From: Thalassobaculum sp. OXR-137 | GTDB taxonomy: Bacteria > Pseudomonadota > Alphaproteobacteria > Thalassobaculales > Thalassobaculaceae | DNA length: 64,000 nt | NCBI RefSeq assembly: GCF_034377285.1 | Contig: NZ_CP139715.1 | Coordinates: forward strand, 1 to 64,000 | Direction of reading: 5' to 3' | In this document: in pieces, positions 43,604-53,049 of the stretch | How positions within the stretch are numbered: the first letter of the stretch is position 1 | How the letters are laid out: each line of letters starts with the position of its first letter | The notes under the pieces: generated by a model | What the model was told of the DNA's origin: nothing | What the model saw: only the letters and a program-made list of their open reading frames with translations | Databases searched by the model: none | Made by a program: the position numbers and the translations under genes

Positions 43604-45247
43604 CTATTCGGCCGCCTTGGCGAGGGCCGCCCCCGCCGCGAGAGCGGCCGGCGGCATCGGCGTGGCCTCCAGCAGGCTGCGGGTATAGGGGTCGCGCGGC
43701 GACTGCATGACCGCCTCTGCCGTGCCCTCCTCCACCACCCGGCCCTGGCGCATGACGATGACCCGGTCGCAGAGCAGGCGGACCACATGCAGGTCGTGGC
43801 TGACGAAAAGGTAGCTGACGCCCAGCTTGGCCCGCAGCTCCGCCAGCAGGTTCAGCACGATGGCCTGGATCGAGACGTCGAGCGCGGCGGTCGGTTCGTC
43901 CAGGATCAGCAGCCGGGGCCGCGAGGCGAGCGCCCGGGCGATGCCGACCCGCGCCTTCTGGCCGCCGGAGAGCTGGTGTGGAAACCGGTCGAGCAGGGTC
44001 AGGGGCAGGCCGACCTGGGCCGCCAGTTCCTCCACCCGTCCCGACGGCGTCTCGTCGGTCAGCCGCCGGATCGGATCGGCGATCGCCTGGCGGGCGGTGA
44101 AGCGCGGGTTGATGCTGTCCGTGGCGTCCTGGAACACCATCTGCAGGCTGCCGCGCCGCGGATCGCGGGCGAACTTGGCGGCCGGAGTGTCGGTCAGCGT
44201 CCTGCCGTCCAGCAGGATCTCGCCGCCGGTCGGGTCGAGCAGCCGCATGATCATGGAGGATGTGGTGGACTTCCCGCATCCGCTCTCGCCGACCAGGCCC
44301 AGGGTCTCGCCCTCCCGGATCTCGAAGGAGATACCGTCCACCGCAACGGACTCCGATGCCCCCCGACCGAACACCTTGCGCAGCTCGCGGACCTGCAGCA
44401 GCGGAGGTCCCAGGACCGGCCGGGCCGGCGACGGCACCGGCGGCTCCACCAGGTCGCCGACCTCCGCACCCGGCCTCGGCGTGGCGCGGATCAGGCGGCG
44501 GGTATAGGCGTCCTTGGGATCGGCGAAGAGGGTCTTGGGATCGCCCGCTTCGACCACCGCACCGTCCTTCATGACGACGATCTTGTCGCAGTATTCGGCC
44601 GCCAGTCCCAGGTCGTGGGTGATCAGGACGGAGCTCATGCCCCGGCTCCTGGTCAGATCGGCCAGCAGGTCCATCACAACCTTCTGGGTGGTCACGTCCA
44701 GGCCGGTGGTCGGCTCGTCGGCGATCAGCAGGCGCGGGTCGCAGGCCAGCGCGATGGCGATCACCACCCGCTGGCACATGCCGCCCGACAGCTCGAACGG
44801 GTAGGCCTCGTAGCGCGCCTCCGGATCGGCGATCCGAACCGCCCGCAGCGCCTCGATCGCCTTGGCCCGCGCGGTCGAGCGGGTGGCCCGGTTGTGGCGG
44901 CGCAGCACGTCCTCGATCTGGTGGCCGACCTTGCGGATCGGGTTGAGGGCGGCACGCGGGTTCTGGAACACCATGGAGATCTCGCGGCCGCGCAGCTCGC
45001 GCATCTCGCGGTTCGACAGGCCGGTCAGGTCGATGCCGTCGAAGCTGATCCGGCCGCCGGCGATCCGGCCGCTGCGCTCCAGGATGCGCATGACGGCGTA
45101 GGAACTAACCGACTTGCCGGATCCGCTCTCGCCGACGATCCCCAGGGTCTCCCCCTTGGCCAGGGAGAAGCTCACCCCGCGCACCGCGGTCACCGTACCG
45201 CGCCGCGTGGAGAAGGTGACGTTGAGATCCTGGACGTCGAGGAACAT
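43604..45247 (-). CDS. ABC transporter, fused double ATP-binding protein
   Basis: A 547-residue protein with two complete peptide-type ATPases: Walker [12 protein letters not shown] and [12 protein letters not shown], signatures [15 protein letters not shown] and [15 protein letters not shown], Walker [13 protein letters not shown] and [12 protein letters not shown]. It equals DppD plus DppF in one chain. It energises the two adjacent permeases. The gene follows the second permease by 3 bases. Confidence 0.92.
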   Translation of the reverse strand: MFLDVQDLNVTFSTRRGTVTAVRGVSFSLAKGETLGIVGESGSGKSVSSYAVMRILERSGRIAGGRISFDGIDLTGLSNREMRELRGREISMVFQNPRAALNPIRKVGHQIEDVLRRHNRATRSTARAKAIEALRAVRIADPEARYEAYPFELSGGMCQRVVIAIALACDPRLLIADEPTTGLDVTTQKVVMDLLADLTRSRGMSSVLITHDLGLAAEYCDKIVVMKDGAVVEAGDPKTLFADPKDAYTRRLIRATPRPGAEVGDLVEPPVPSPARPVLGPPLLQVRELRKVFGRGASESVAVDGISFEIREGETLGLVGESGCGKSTTSSMIMRLLDPTGGEILLDGRTLTDTPAAKFARDPRRGSLQMVFQDATDSINPRFTARQAIADPIRRLTDETPSGRVEELAAQVGLPLTLLDRFPHQLSGGQKARVGIARALASRPRLLILDEPTAALDVSIQAIVLNLLAELRAKLGVSYLFVSHDLHVVRLLCDRVIVMRQGRVVEEGTAEAVMQSPRDPYTRSLLEATPMPPAALAAGAALAKAAE

Positions 45248-45250
45248 CGT

Positions 45251-46123
45251 CTAGGTCCTTTGTCTTGGATCGAAGATGTCGCGCAGCCCGTCGCCCAGCA
45301 GGTTGAAGGCGAAGACGGCGGTCATCAGGGCGAGACCGGGGAAGACGGCGAGCCACCATTCGCCGGAGACGACGAAGTTGGCTCCCTCCGCCACCATGAT
45401 CCCCCACTCCGCGGTCGGCGGACGCACGCCCAGGCCGATGAAGGACAGGCCGGCGGCGTTCAGGATCGCCCAGCCCAGGTTCAGGGAGATCTGCACCATC
45501 ATCGGCGGCAGGGCGTTGGGAAAGATGTGGAAGGCCAGCACCTGCAGGTCGGTGTTGCCGGACAGCCGGGCGGCCTGGGCGAAGCCGGCATTGCGCCGGA
45601 TCCGCACCTCGGCCCGGGCGACGCGGGCGTAGAACGGCACGTTGATGATGGCGGTGGCGTAGATGATGTTCTCCACCGTGTTGCCCATGGCGGCGACGAT
45701 GCCCATGGCCAGCACGAACAGCGGGAAGGCCATGATCGTATCGACCAGCCGGCCGGTGACGCCGTCGATCCAGCCGCCCCAATAGCCGGCGGCCGAGCCG
45801 ATTGCCGCCCCGACCACGAAGGACAGGGCGACGGCGGCGACCGAGATCATCAGGTCGAGCCGTGTGGCCACCAGCACGCGCGAGAACACGTCGCGGCCGA
45901 GATTGTCGGTGCCGAACCAGTGATCGGCGGACGGCGGCTGCAGGGCGCGGGCCGCGTTGGATTCCAGCGGGTCGTACGGGGCCAGCACCGGGCCGAGGAT
46001 CGCCACCAGCAGGATCAGCGCGAACAGGGCGAAAGCGAAGGCGGTGATCGGGTTCTCGCTCAACACGTAGACGACGTGGTCGAGAAAGCCGCGTTCGCGC
46101 GTGTCGGGCGTGGTGGCGCTCAT
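45251..46123 (-). CDS. Peptide-type ABC permease (DppC-like)
   Basis: A 290-residue inner-membrane protein with the DppC start (NPITAFAFALFALILLVAILGPVLAPYDP, HWFGTDNLGRDVFSR) and the EAA loop AEVRIRRNAGFAQAARLSGNTDLQVLAFHIFPN. Three bases separate it from DppB. Confidence 0.92.
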   Translation of the reverse strand: MSATTPDTRERGFLDHVVYVLSENPITAFAFALFALILLVAILGPVLAPYDPLESNAARALQPPSADHWFGTDNLGRDVFSRVLVATRLDLMISVAAVALSFVVGAAIGSAAGYWGGWIDGVTGRLVDTIMAFPLFVLAMGIVAAMGNTVENIIYATAIINVPFYARVARAEVRIRRNAGFAQAARLSGNTDLQVLAFHIFPNALPPMMVQISLNLGWAILNAAGLSFIGLGVRPPTAEWGIMVAEGANFVVSGEWWLAVFPGLALMTAVFAFNLLGDGLRDIFDPRQRT

Positions 46124-46126
46124 GGT

Positions 46127-47146
46127 CTAGCCCTCCCGGGTGCGCGGATCGACCAGCGTGTAGACGATGTCGATCGCGAGGTTGAGCAGGACGAACAGGA
46201 TCGCCATGGCGAGCACGAAGCCCTGCACGGCCGCATAGTCGGAGACCACCAGGGCCTCCACCGCGTAGGAGCCGATGCCGGGCCAGGAGAACACCTTCTC
46301 CACCAGCACGTTGGCCCCCAGCATAAAGGAGAAGACCATGCCCAGGGTCGTCACCACCGGCAGCATGGCGTTCTGGAAAGCGTAGCCGAGCACTACCTGC
46401 CCCTCGCCGAGCCCGGCGGCGCGGGCGGTGCGGACATAGTCCGAGGACAGGGCCTGGAGCATGGCGGCCCGCGCCATGCGGGCGAGCGGCGCCAGGGTGA
46501 ACAGCGCCAGGGTGGTGGCCGGCAGGATGAGCTGGCTGAGGGCGCCGAGCGCGGTCTCGACATCGCCGTCGAGCAGCGCATCGACCACGTAGAAGCCGGT
46601 CACGTCCGGCGGCGAGAGATAGACGAAATCCAGCCGGCCGAGCGGCGACGGCGCCCAGCCCAGCAGGTAGTAGAAGACATAGACCAGCACGATCCCGGTG
46701 AAGAAGGTCGGCAGCGACACCCCGGCGGTGACCAGGCCGCGGCAGGCATGGTCGATCCAGCTTCCCTGATGCACCGCCGCGGCGATGCCGAGCGGCAGGG
46801 CGATGGCGCAGGACAGCAGCAGCGCCGTCAGGGTCAGTTCAAGGGAGGCCGGCAGCCGGCGGGTCAGTTCCTCCACCACCGGCTGGCCGGTCGACAGGCT
46901 GCTGCCCAGATCGCCCTGCAACAGGTCGCGGACATAGTGGAGGAACTGGATCGGCAGGGGCCTGTCCAGGCCCATGGCGGCCCGGATCTCGGCGATCGAG
47001 GCCTCGGTGGCGGCGGGGCCCGCGAAATAGGCTGCCGGGTCGCCCGGCAGCATCCGCGTCAGGATGAAGCTGACGATGACCACACCGACCAGGGCCGGAA
47101 GCGCCTGCAGGCTGCGGAACAGCACCAGTTTCGTTCGCGGGCCCAT
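46127..47146 (-). CDS. Peptide-type ABC permease (DppB-like)
   Basis: A 339-residue permease with the family N-terminus (LFRSLQALPALVGVVIVSFILTRMLPGDPA), LGLDRPLPIQFLHYV-type spacing, and an EAA-like loop YVRTARAAGLGEGQVVLGYAFQNAMLP. It carries an insert of about 20 residues (FVYLSPPDVTGFYVVDALLDG) before the third helix that is usual for this branch. It follows the binding-protein gene by 5 bases. Confidence 0.9.
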   Translation of the reverse strand: MGPRTKLVLFRSLQALPALVGVVIVSFILTRMLPGDPAAYFAGPAATEASIAEIRAAMGLDRPLPIQFLHYVRDLLQGDLGSSLSTGQPVVEELTRRLPASLELTLTALLLSCAIALPLGIAAAVHQGSWIDHACRGLVTAGVSLPTFFTGIVLVYVFYYLLGWAPSPLGRLDFVYLSPPDVTGFYVVDALLDGDVETALGALSQLILPATTLALFTLAPLARMARAAMLQALSSDYVRTARAAGLGEGQVVLGYAFQNAMLPVVTTLGMVFSFMLGANVLVEKVFSWPGIGSYAVEALVVSDYAAVQGFVLAMAILFVLLNLAIDIVYTLVDPRTREG

Positions 47147-47151
47147 GGCCG

Positions 47152-48756
47152 TTACGCCTTGAAGCCGCGGGCGTCGAGCTGGCGGTGGAACCAGTACTCG
47201 TAGCCCGACATGTCGCGGGTACCGACGTTGAGGGCCGGCTGGAACAGGGCGATACGCGGCACCTCGTCCCAGACGATCTCGATCATGCGCTTGATCTTCG
47301 GCGCGTAGTCCGGGTGATCGTCGGGGATGTGCAGGGTCTCGTTGGTGAGGGTCTCGATCTCCTCGTTGCGGTAGTTCGAGGAGTTGAAGAGGTGCCCTTC
47401 CAGATAGGCCCAGAAGAAGTAGTAACAGGGGTAGTTCAGCCAGCCGCCGAAGGTCTCCAGATGCAGCGGCAGCCGCTTCTCCACCAGCGAGGCGGTGCGC
47501 CAGTTGGCACCGGGGATCTTCTCGATGGTCGCCTTGATGCCGATCTTCGCCAGGTTCTCCTGCACCAGCAGGGCGGTCGGCTCCATCCAGTCCGACTGGT
47601 CGAGGGCGATCGACAGCGGCACCTCGAACCCGTCCTTGTAGCCGGCCTCCTCCAGCAGGGCCTTCGCCTTGTCCAGGTCGGTGGTGTAGGGGAAGGGCTG
47701 CGGCCAGGCGATGTCGGAAGGCGTGGTCGAGGACCCGCCCCACATCGGCACGCCGCGCTCATAGGCGGCGGTCTGGAAGATATCGGCATACGGCACCGAC
47801 CAGGCGATGGCCTGGCGCACCTTCTTGTCCTTGAAGGGCTCGAAGGCGAGGTTCGGGCACAGGCAGTAGATCGCGTTCTCGATCGGCGTCGAGTGGATCG
47901 TCAGCCCGTCGGTGGCGGACAGCTCCTTGGCGTCCTTGTTCGGGATATCGAAGGAGACCTGGATGTCGCCGCGCTCGAACAGGGCCCGGCGGGTCGCCTG
48001 GCTCGGCACCTCGCGCACGATCACCCGCTTCACCTCCGGCACCGGACCCGAGGTCCAGGCGTCGTTGCGCTCGTAGACGAGCTGCTGGCCCGGCTCCCAG
48101 CGCGCCACCTTGAACGCGCCCGATCCGGCCGGGGTCTTGTGCAGATATTCGGTGGCCCAGGGGTCGTCGGTGGTGGCGTTCGCTTTGGCGACCTTGGAGT
48201 TGATGACGATCGCCACCGGCACCGCCAGGTCGGGGATGGTCAGCTTGGAGGGGCGGATCGTGTGGATCTTGAAGGTGAACTCGTCCACCGCCTCGAACTG
48301 CTCCGGCTTCTCGAGCGACCCGGCCTTCATCTGGACGGTCGGGAAGCCGCCCAGGGTGACGGCGCGGTCGAACGACCACTTCACGTCCTCCGCCGTGATC
48401 GGCGATCCGTCCCAGAATTTCCCGTCCTTGCGCAGCTTGAAGATGATGGCGCTGCCGTCCTCGGCGGTCTCCCAGCTCTCGGCGATCTCCGGCACGATCT
48501 GGGAGTAGTCGTAGGACAGGCTGCCGTCGGCCAAGGTCTTGGTGCCGAAGCTGACCAGCCGGTCATAGGCGTTCACCGCCACCTGATAGCTCGGCCGGTT
48601 GGTGCCGGAGCGATGGATGTCGAGGCTGTTGATGGTCTGGCCCATGGCCACGACGATCACACCATTCGGCGCCGCCGCAGCGGGCAGCGAGCGGATGAAA
48701 GGCAGGGAGCCGGCGCCGAGAACGGCCGCACCCTTCAGAAAATCGCGCCTGCGCAT
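47152..48756 (-). CDS. ABC transporter binding protein, peptide/nickel family
   Basis: A 534-residue periplasmic protein of the DppA/OppA type. A twin-arginine signal (MRRRDFLKGAAVLGAG) leads to VIVVAMGQTINSLDIHRSG and DGKFWDGSPITAEDVKWSFDRA, the family's hallmark region. The ATG follows AGGAGGAGAG. It is encoded between the allophanate-hydrolase-like gene and the permeases, so the cargo is probably a substrate for those enzymes rather than a peptide. Confidence 0.92.
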   Translation of the reverse strand: MRRRDFLKGAAVLGAGSLPFIRSLPAAAAPNGVIVVAMGQTINSLDIHRSGTNRPSYQVAVNAYDRLVSFGTKTLADGSLSYDYSQIVPEIAESWETAEDGSAIIFKLRKDGKFWDGSPITAEDVKWSFDRAVTLGGFPTVQMKAGSLEKPEQFEAVDEFTFKIHTIRPSKLTIPDLAVPVAIVINSKVAKANATTDDPWATEYLHKTPAGSGAFKVARWEPGQQLVYERNDAWTSGPVPEVKRVIVREVPSQATRRALFERGDIQVSFDIPNKDAKELSATDGLTIHSTPIENAIYCLCPNLAFEPFKDKKVRQAIAWSVPYADIFQTAAYERGVPMWGGSSTTPSDIAWPQPFPYTTDLDKAKALLEEAGYKDGFEVPLSIALDQSDWMEPTALLVQENLAKIGIKATIEKIPGANWRTASLVEKRLPLHLETFGGWLNYPCYYFFWAYLEGHLFNSSNYRNEEIETLTNETLHIPDDHPDYAPKIKRMIEIVWDEVPRIALFQPALNVGTRDMSGYEYWFHRQLDARGFKA

Positions 48757-48797
48757 GTGTCTCTCCTCCTGTTCGGTCGTGCGGATCGTGGTGCCGG

Positions 48798-50630
48798 TCA
48801 GGGAACGGCTCCCTGCCGGCCTGCGGCGGCGGCGAGATAGGCCCGCCAGCCGCCGAATTCGGTGATGTCGGTGGCCCCCTGCAGCCCGGCCACCTCGCAG
48901 ATAAAGCCGTTGACAGTGCGGCCGTCGGCCAGCGTCACGGTGCCGATGCCGAGCGGTGCCGGGATGCCGGCCATAAAGGCGCCGAAGCGGTCGAGCGGCA
49001 GGGCCCAGAGCTCCAGGGCGATGGCGCTGCCGGTGGCGTCGCGCACCAGGCCCGGCCGGAACGGCGGGCCGCCGGCGAGCCGATAGAGCCGGTAACCGGG
49101 CGCGGTCGAAGCGGCGGCGAGGAAGCGGCCGCCGAGCCGGGTCAGTTCGCCGTTCAGCGGCAGGCCGGACATGTGCGCGCCGACGGCGGCGACGACGATC
49201 TCGTCGGCGCCCGGCGTCGGTGTGGGCTCGGCCACCTGGGGCAGCGGCCACCCGGTGGCGCCCAGCGTCACGCCCGCCCCCCGATGCAGCCGCGAGGCCA
49301 GGGCAGCGCTCAGGCCGTCCCGGCCGGCGCGGGCCAGCAGGGTGACGCTGGCCGGCCGGCCGTCGCTGCGGACCCCGGTCGGCACGGCGATGCCGCAGAG
49401 GCCGAGCAGGTTCACGAAGTTGGTGTAGGTGCCGAGCGTGGAGTTCGGGCCGATCGGGTCGGCCTCCAGATCGGCGACGGTGAAGAAGGTCGGGATCGTC
49501 GGCACACAGAGCATGTCGATGCCGGCCATCGCCGCCTCGCAGGTCCGGCGCAGAGCCTCCATCCGATAGAGACTGTTGAAGGTGTCGGTGGCGGAGAACC
49601 TTGTGGCGGCCCCGACGATCTGGCGGATCACCGGATGGACCGCCTCGGGGTCCTTGTCCATGAGCGGGCCGACCACCGCGTGTCGTTCGGCGACCCAGAC
49701 GCCGCCATAGAGCATCTCGGCGACCTGGTAGAATGGGGTGAAGTCGAGCTCGACGGTCTCTCCGCCCGCTGCCCGCACGGCCTCCAGGGCGGCGGCGTAG
49801 GAGGCGGCCTGCACGCCGTCGCCGAAGAAGGTCAGCGAGCCGGCATCGGGAATGCCGATCGTCAGCTTCGGCGGCAGGGTGCCCAGATCCGGAGTTGCCA
49901 CGGCTTTCGAGAAGGCATCGGCCGGATCGTGGCCGGCGGCGGACTGGAAGGCGCGATAGGCGTCCTCCACCGTCAGCGCAAAGACGGAAATGGTGTCGAC
50001 GGTCCGGCACGCCGGCACCAGCCCGCTGGCGGAGAGCGAGCCGACGGTCGGCTTCAGCCCGACGATGTTGTTCAGCGCCGCCGGCACCCGGCCCGAACCA
50101 GCCGTGTCGGTGCCGAGCGCGAAGCTGACCAGCCCGCGGGCCACGGCGACGGCAGAGCCGGAACTGGAGCCGCCCGGAACGATCTCAGGGTCGAGCGCGT
50201 TCTTCGGCACCGGATAGGGCGAGCGCACGCCGACCAGGCCGGTGGCGAACTGGTCGAGGTTGGTCTTGCCGACCAGGATCGCCCCGGCCGCCCGCAGCTT
50301 CGCCACCGTGAAGGCGTCCACCTCGGCCTCATAGGCGTAGGCGGGGCAACCGGCCGTGGTCGTCTCGCCGCCGGCGTCGATATTGTCCTTGATGGCGAAG
50401 GGCACGCCCCAGAGCGGTTTGGCGCTCCGGTCGAACGGGCCGAGCCGGGCGGCCTCAAGCTGAGCCTTCTCGGGGTCGATCAGAGTGATGAAGATGCCGG
50501 GATCGCCCGCCGCCGCGATCCGCCGGTAGCACTCGGCCACGATCTCGCCCGGCTTCGCGCCGGACTCATAGGCCGCGTGGAGCGAGGCGATGTCGAATGG
50601 CAGATCCTGCAGGGTATCGATCGGTCCCAC
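48798..50630 (-). CDS. Allophanate hydrolase-like protein (AtzF/DUR1,2 type)
   Basis: A 610-residue enzyme. The N-terminal amidase domain has Lys in PFAIKDNIDAGG, GGSSSGSAVAVARG and the nucleophile in DTAGSGRVPAALNN. The C-terminal allophanate-hydrolase domain runs from about residue 475 (VAAVGAHMSGLPLNGELTRLGGRFL to GFICEVAGLQGATDITEFGGWRAYL). The family converts allophanate to carbon dioxide and ammonia. GTG start chosen because AACGGAGAC precedes it at good spacing; ATGs 14-21 codons upstream lack ribosome sites. It is first in the operon and divergent from the LysR gene. Confidence 0.88.
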   Translation of the reverse strand: MGPIDTLQDLPFDIASLHAAYESGAKPGEIVAECYRRIAAAGDPGIFITLIDPEKAQLEAARLGPFDRSAKPLWGVPFAIKDNIDAGGETTTAGCPAYAYEAEVDAFTVAKLRAAGAILVGKTNLDQFATGLVGVRSPYPVPKNALDPEIVPGGSSSGSAVAVARGLVSFALGTDTAGSGRVPAALNNIVGLKPTVGSLSASGLVPACRTVDTISVFALTVEDAYRAFQSAAGHDPADAFSKAVATPDLGTLPPKLTIGIPDAGSLTFFGDGVQAASYAAALEAVRAAGGETVELDFTPFYQVAEMLYGGVWVAERHAVVGPLMDKDPEAVHPVIRQIVGAATRFSATDTFNSLYRMEALRRTCEAAMAGIDMLCVPTIPTFFTVADLEADPIGPNSTLGTYTNFVNLLGLCGIAVPTGVRSDGRPASVTLLARAGRDGLSAALASRLHRGAGVTLGATGWPLPQVAEPTPTPGADEIVVAAVGAHMSGLPLNGELTRLGGRFLAAASTAPGYRLYRLAGGPPFRPGLVRDATGSAIALELWALPLDRFGAFMAGIPAPLGIGTVTLADGRTVNGFICEVAGLQGATDITEFGGWRAYLAAAAGRQGAVP

Positions 50631-50876
50631 TCGGGTCTCCGTTCTTCTGTGTTCTGATTGCTTGTCCGGCATGTCGCGGATGCGAAGAGGCATCCGCCCA
50701 AGCCGCCGGTTTGGCTTGTCATTCCCGACAATTCCGCGGGCGCCGGGGCCACCACACCGATCTCGCACCTGCGATAGAGGGATCGTGCGGAGTGTGAGTG
50801 CTGATGTCTTCTGCTATGATTGCACCGAGGCGCTGCAAGAAATGCAGCGGTCTCGGGGACCCTTGCGGAGATGTCG

Positions 50877-51776
50877 ATGCGCCACCTGACCACGTTGCTT
50901 TATATCGACGCGGTGGCGCGGGCCGGGTCGATCCGCAAGGCGGCCGACAGCCTCTCGATCACCTCGACCGCGCTGAACCGCCGGTTGCTGGCCATCGAGG
51001 AGGATCTCGGGGTCCCCATCTTCGAGCGGCTGCCCCGGGGCGTGCGCCTGAACGCCGCCGGCGAGCTGCTGATCCAGCACATCCGCCATCAGATCTCCGA
51101 CATGGCGCGGGTCCGCTCGCAGATCGCCGATCTGTCCGGAGAACGCCGGGGTCACGTCTCGATCGCCTGCAGCCAGGCGGTGCTCGTCTATCTGCCGGGG
51201 CAGATCGCCCGCTACCGGGCCGAGCATCCCGGCGTGACGTTCGGCGTTTTCCGACGCGACCGCGCCGCCGCCGAGCAGGCGCTGGTGGATCACACTGCCG
51301 ATCTCGCCCTGGTCTTCGAACCGATCCGGCTGGCCGAATTCCAGACGATCCTCACCGTGCGCCAGCAGGTTCACGCCATGCTGTCGCGCGACCATCCGCT
51401 CGCCCGCCGGGAAAGCCTGCGACTGCGGGAATGCCTGGAATATCCGATCGCCCTGCCGACCCAGGGATACGGCGTGCGCCATCTGCTGGAAATCGCGCTG
51501 GTGGACTCGCCGATCCGGCTAACGCCGGCCATCGAGTCGGACAGTTTCGAATTCCTGCGCTACCAGGTGATCACGGAGGGGATCGTGTCGTTCCAGATCC
51601 CCATCGGCTTGGCGCAGGACAGTCTGCCGCCGGGCATGGTCACCGTCCCGATCGACGAGCGCGACGTGCCGACCGGCCTGATCTATGTCGGCCAGTTGCG
51701 CGGCCGCACCCTGCCGGTGGCCGCCGCCCGCTTCGCCGATCAGCTGACCAAGGATCTGGTCGAGCAGTACGAGTGA
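50877..51776 (+). CDS. LysR-family regulator
   Basis: A 299-residue LysR protein. The N-terminal HTH reads YIDAVARAGSIRKAADSLSITSTALNRRLLAIEEDLGVPIFERL, with the less common T-A-L-N in place of the usual S-V-S/A-Q-Q recognition region. The effector-binding domain follows. GGAG precedes the second of two close ATGs, which is chosen. It is divergent from the allophanate/transport operon, the usual layout for a LysR regulator and its target. The inducer is unknown. Confidence 0.88.
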   Translation: MRHLTTLLYIDAVARAGSIRKAADSLSITSTALNRRLLAIEEDLGVPIFERLPRGVRLNAAGELLIQHIRHQISDMARVRSQIADLSGERRGHVSIACSQAVLVYLPGQIARYRAEHPGVTFGVFRRDRAAAEQALVDHTADLALVFEPIRLAEFQTILTVRQQVHAMLSRDHPLARRESLRLRECLEYPIALPTQGYGVRHLLEIALVDSPIRLTPAIESDSFEFLRYQVITEGIVSFQIPIGLAQDSLPPGMVTVPIDERDVPTGLIYVGQLRGRTLPVAAARFADQLTKDLVEQYE

Positions 51777-51795
51777 CCGCCGGCGCCGTCCGAGG

Positions 51796-52758
51796 TCAGA
51801 AAATGCGGGTCGTCGGGCGGGCGACCGAGAGTGCGAGCGGCAGGGCGATTTCGTCTATCGCCTGGGGCGCGATCGACAGATGGCCGTCGCTCCGGGAGGG
51901 CGACTTCAGATAGCCGACGATGCTGCGCGCCACGGCGTCGCAGTCGGCCTCTCCGTAGCCGATTCCGGCCAGGTCGTCGGCCAGCGAACCGCTGCCGACC
52001 TCGTGATAGCCGTTCCTGCGCTCGGGATCGGTGACGGTGTCGTCCATCGCCACCATCAGCAGCCGGCCGCAGACCGGACGCGCCTCGCCGGGCTGGATCG
52101 ACTGCCCGATCACCAGACCGCCGAAGGCCGGCGACGGGGTCGACGACACCAGCAGGACCATGGACAGAAGCACATCGGCCTCCGCCGCGTCGAAGTTCAC
52201 CATCAGGAGATTGCGCGAGATCCGCAGGTCGCCGGCGAAGGTCAGCCGCCCCTCGGCCGTGTCCTCGACGTAGTCGATGCGCGGACGGGTGAATCCGGGA
52301 GCGGTGGCGATCCGGGACGATCCCCGCACCACCTGTCCGCCGCGCCCGGCCGCCCAGGACAGGGAATAGGTGGCATAGCGTTCGGTCGTCAGCGTCGGCC
52401 AGGCGGCGACGGCGGGGTCGGGCCGGGCGACGGACGAGAGCCTCCCCGCGCCGTCGTCGGCCCGCCACCGCGGGTACCGTCGGCTCAGCCTTTCCTTGAA
52501 GTGCTCCAGCGAACAGGACCGCACGAACGCACCGTCCTCCCCGAGGTCGAGGAGTTGCGCCAAATCGTGATACGCCTTCCCGTCGCGCGGCGTGGCCCGG
52601 CCCTGGGCCCACTTGTAGGCGCGGTCCAGCGTGATGGGGGTGGACGCATCCATCGTGCGGACCCGACCGACCAGTTCGGCCAGGGTCCGGCAGCCGAGCG
52701 CTTCGGTGGCCATCAACAGTTTGTCTGAAAAGAGCCGGTGGCTCTTCTGGGTGCGCAT
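51796..52758 (-). CDS. Hypothetical protein with HTH-like N-terminus
   Basis: A 320-residue soluble protein. The N-terminal 60 residues (LMATEALGCRTLAELVGRVR; ITLDRAYKWAQGRATPRDGKAYHDLAQLLDLG) look like a helix-turn-helix, possibly a Cro/CI relative with W-AQGRA in the turn. The rest is mixed alpha/beta without known motifs, perhaps a ligand-binding part. It converges with the LysR gene, leaving 19 bases between stops. A longer frame on the same strand has no support. Function unknown; a regulator is a guess. Confidence 0.6.
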   Translation of the reverse strand: MRTQKSHRLFSDKLLMATEALGCRTLAELVGRVRTMDASTPITLDRAYKWAQGRATPRDGKAYHDLAQLLDLGEDGAFVRSCSLEHFKERLSRRYPRWRADDGAGRLSSVARPDPAVAAWPTLTTERYATYSLSWAAGRGGQVVRGSSRIATAPGFTRPRIDYVEDTAEGRLTFAGDLRISRNLLMVNFDAAEADVLLSMVLLVSSTPSPAFGGLVIGQSIQPGEARPVCGRLLMVAMDDTVTDPERRNGYHEVGSGSLADDLAGIGYGEADCDAVARSIVGYLKSPSRSDGHLSIAPQAIDEIALPLALSVARPTTRIF

Positions 52759-53049
52759 GACGGTGTCTTCTCCAACGATTGCCGACCGCGTCCACGCCCC
52801 ATCGTCGCGCTCGTCTTAGGGGTAGAACGCATTGTCCGGCCGCACGTTCCCCGGAAGTGCCGGGCTTTCTCACCCGCCGGGCCCGCCCGCGCCGCGTCCG
52901 GCCGGCACCCCACCGCACGGGTAGATTGAACCGCAGCCCCATCGGAAAGGAGTCGGATCCCCAAGCCGCCCGGCCCCACCGGGACCGGTTGCGGGATCCG
53001 GCGGGAGCGGGCCTAATCCAGGACGCGCTTGTTCGTCCGGGGAGCCCGC

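Noticed and set aside
43238-47203. Very long plus-strand frame (1321 codons) across the ABC transporter genes
   Set aside because: High-GC shadow frame, rich in Arg, Gln, Gly and His with no motif; five motif-bearing genes lie opposite.
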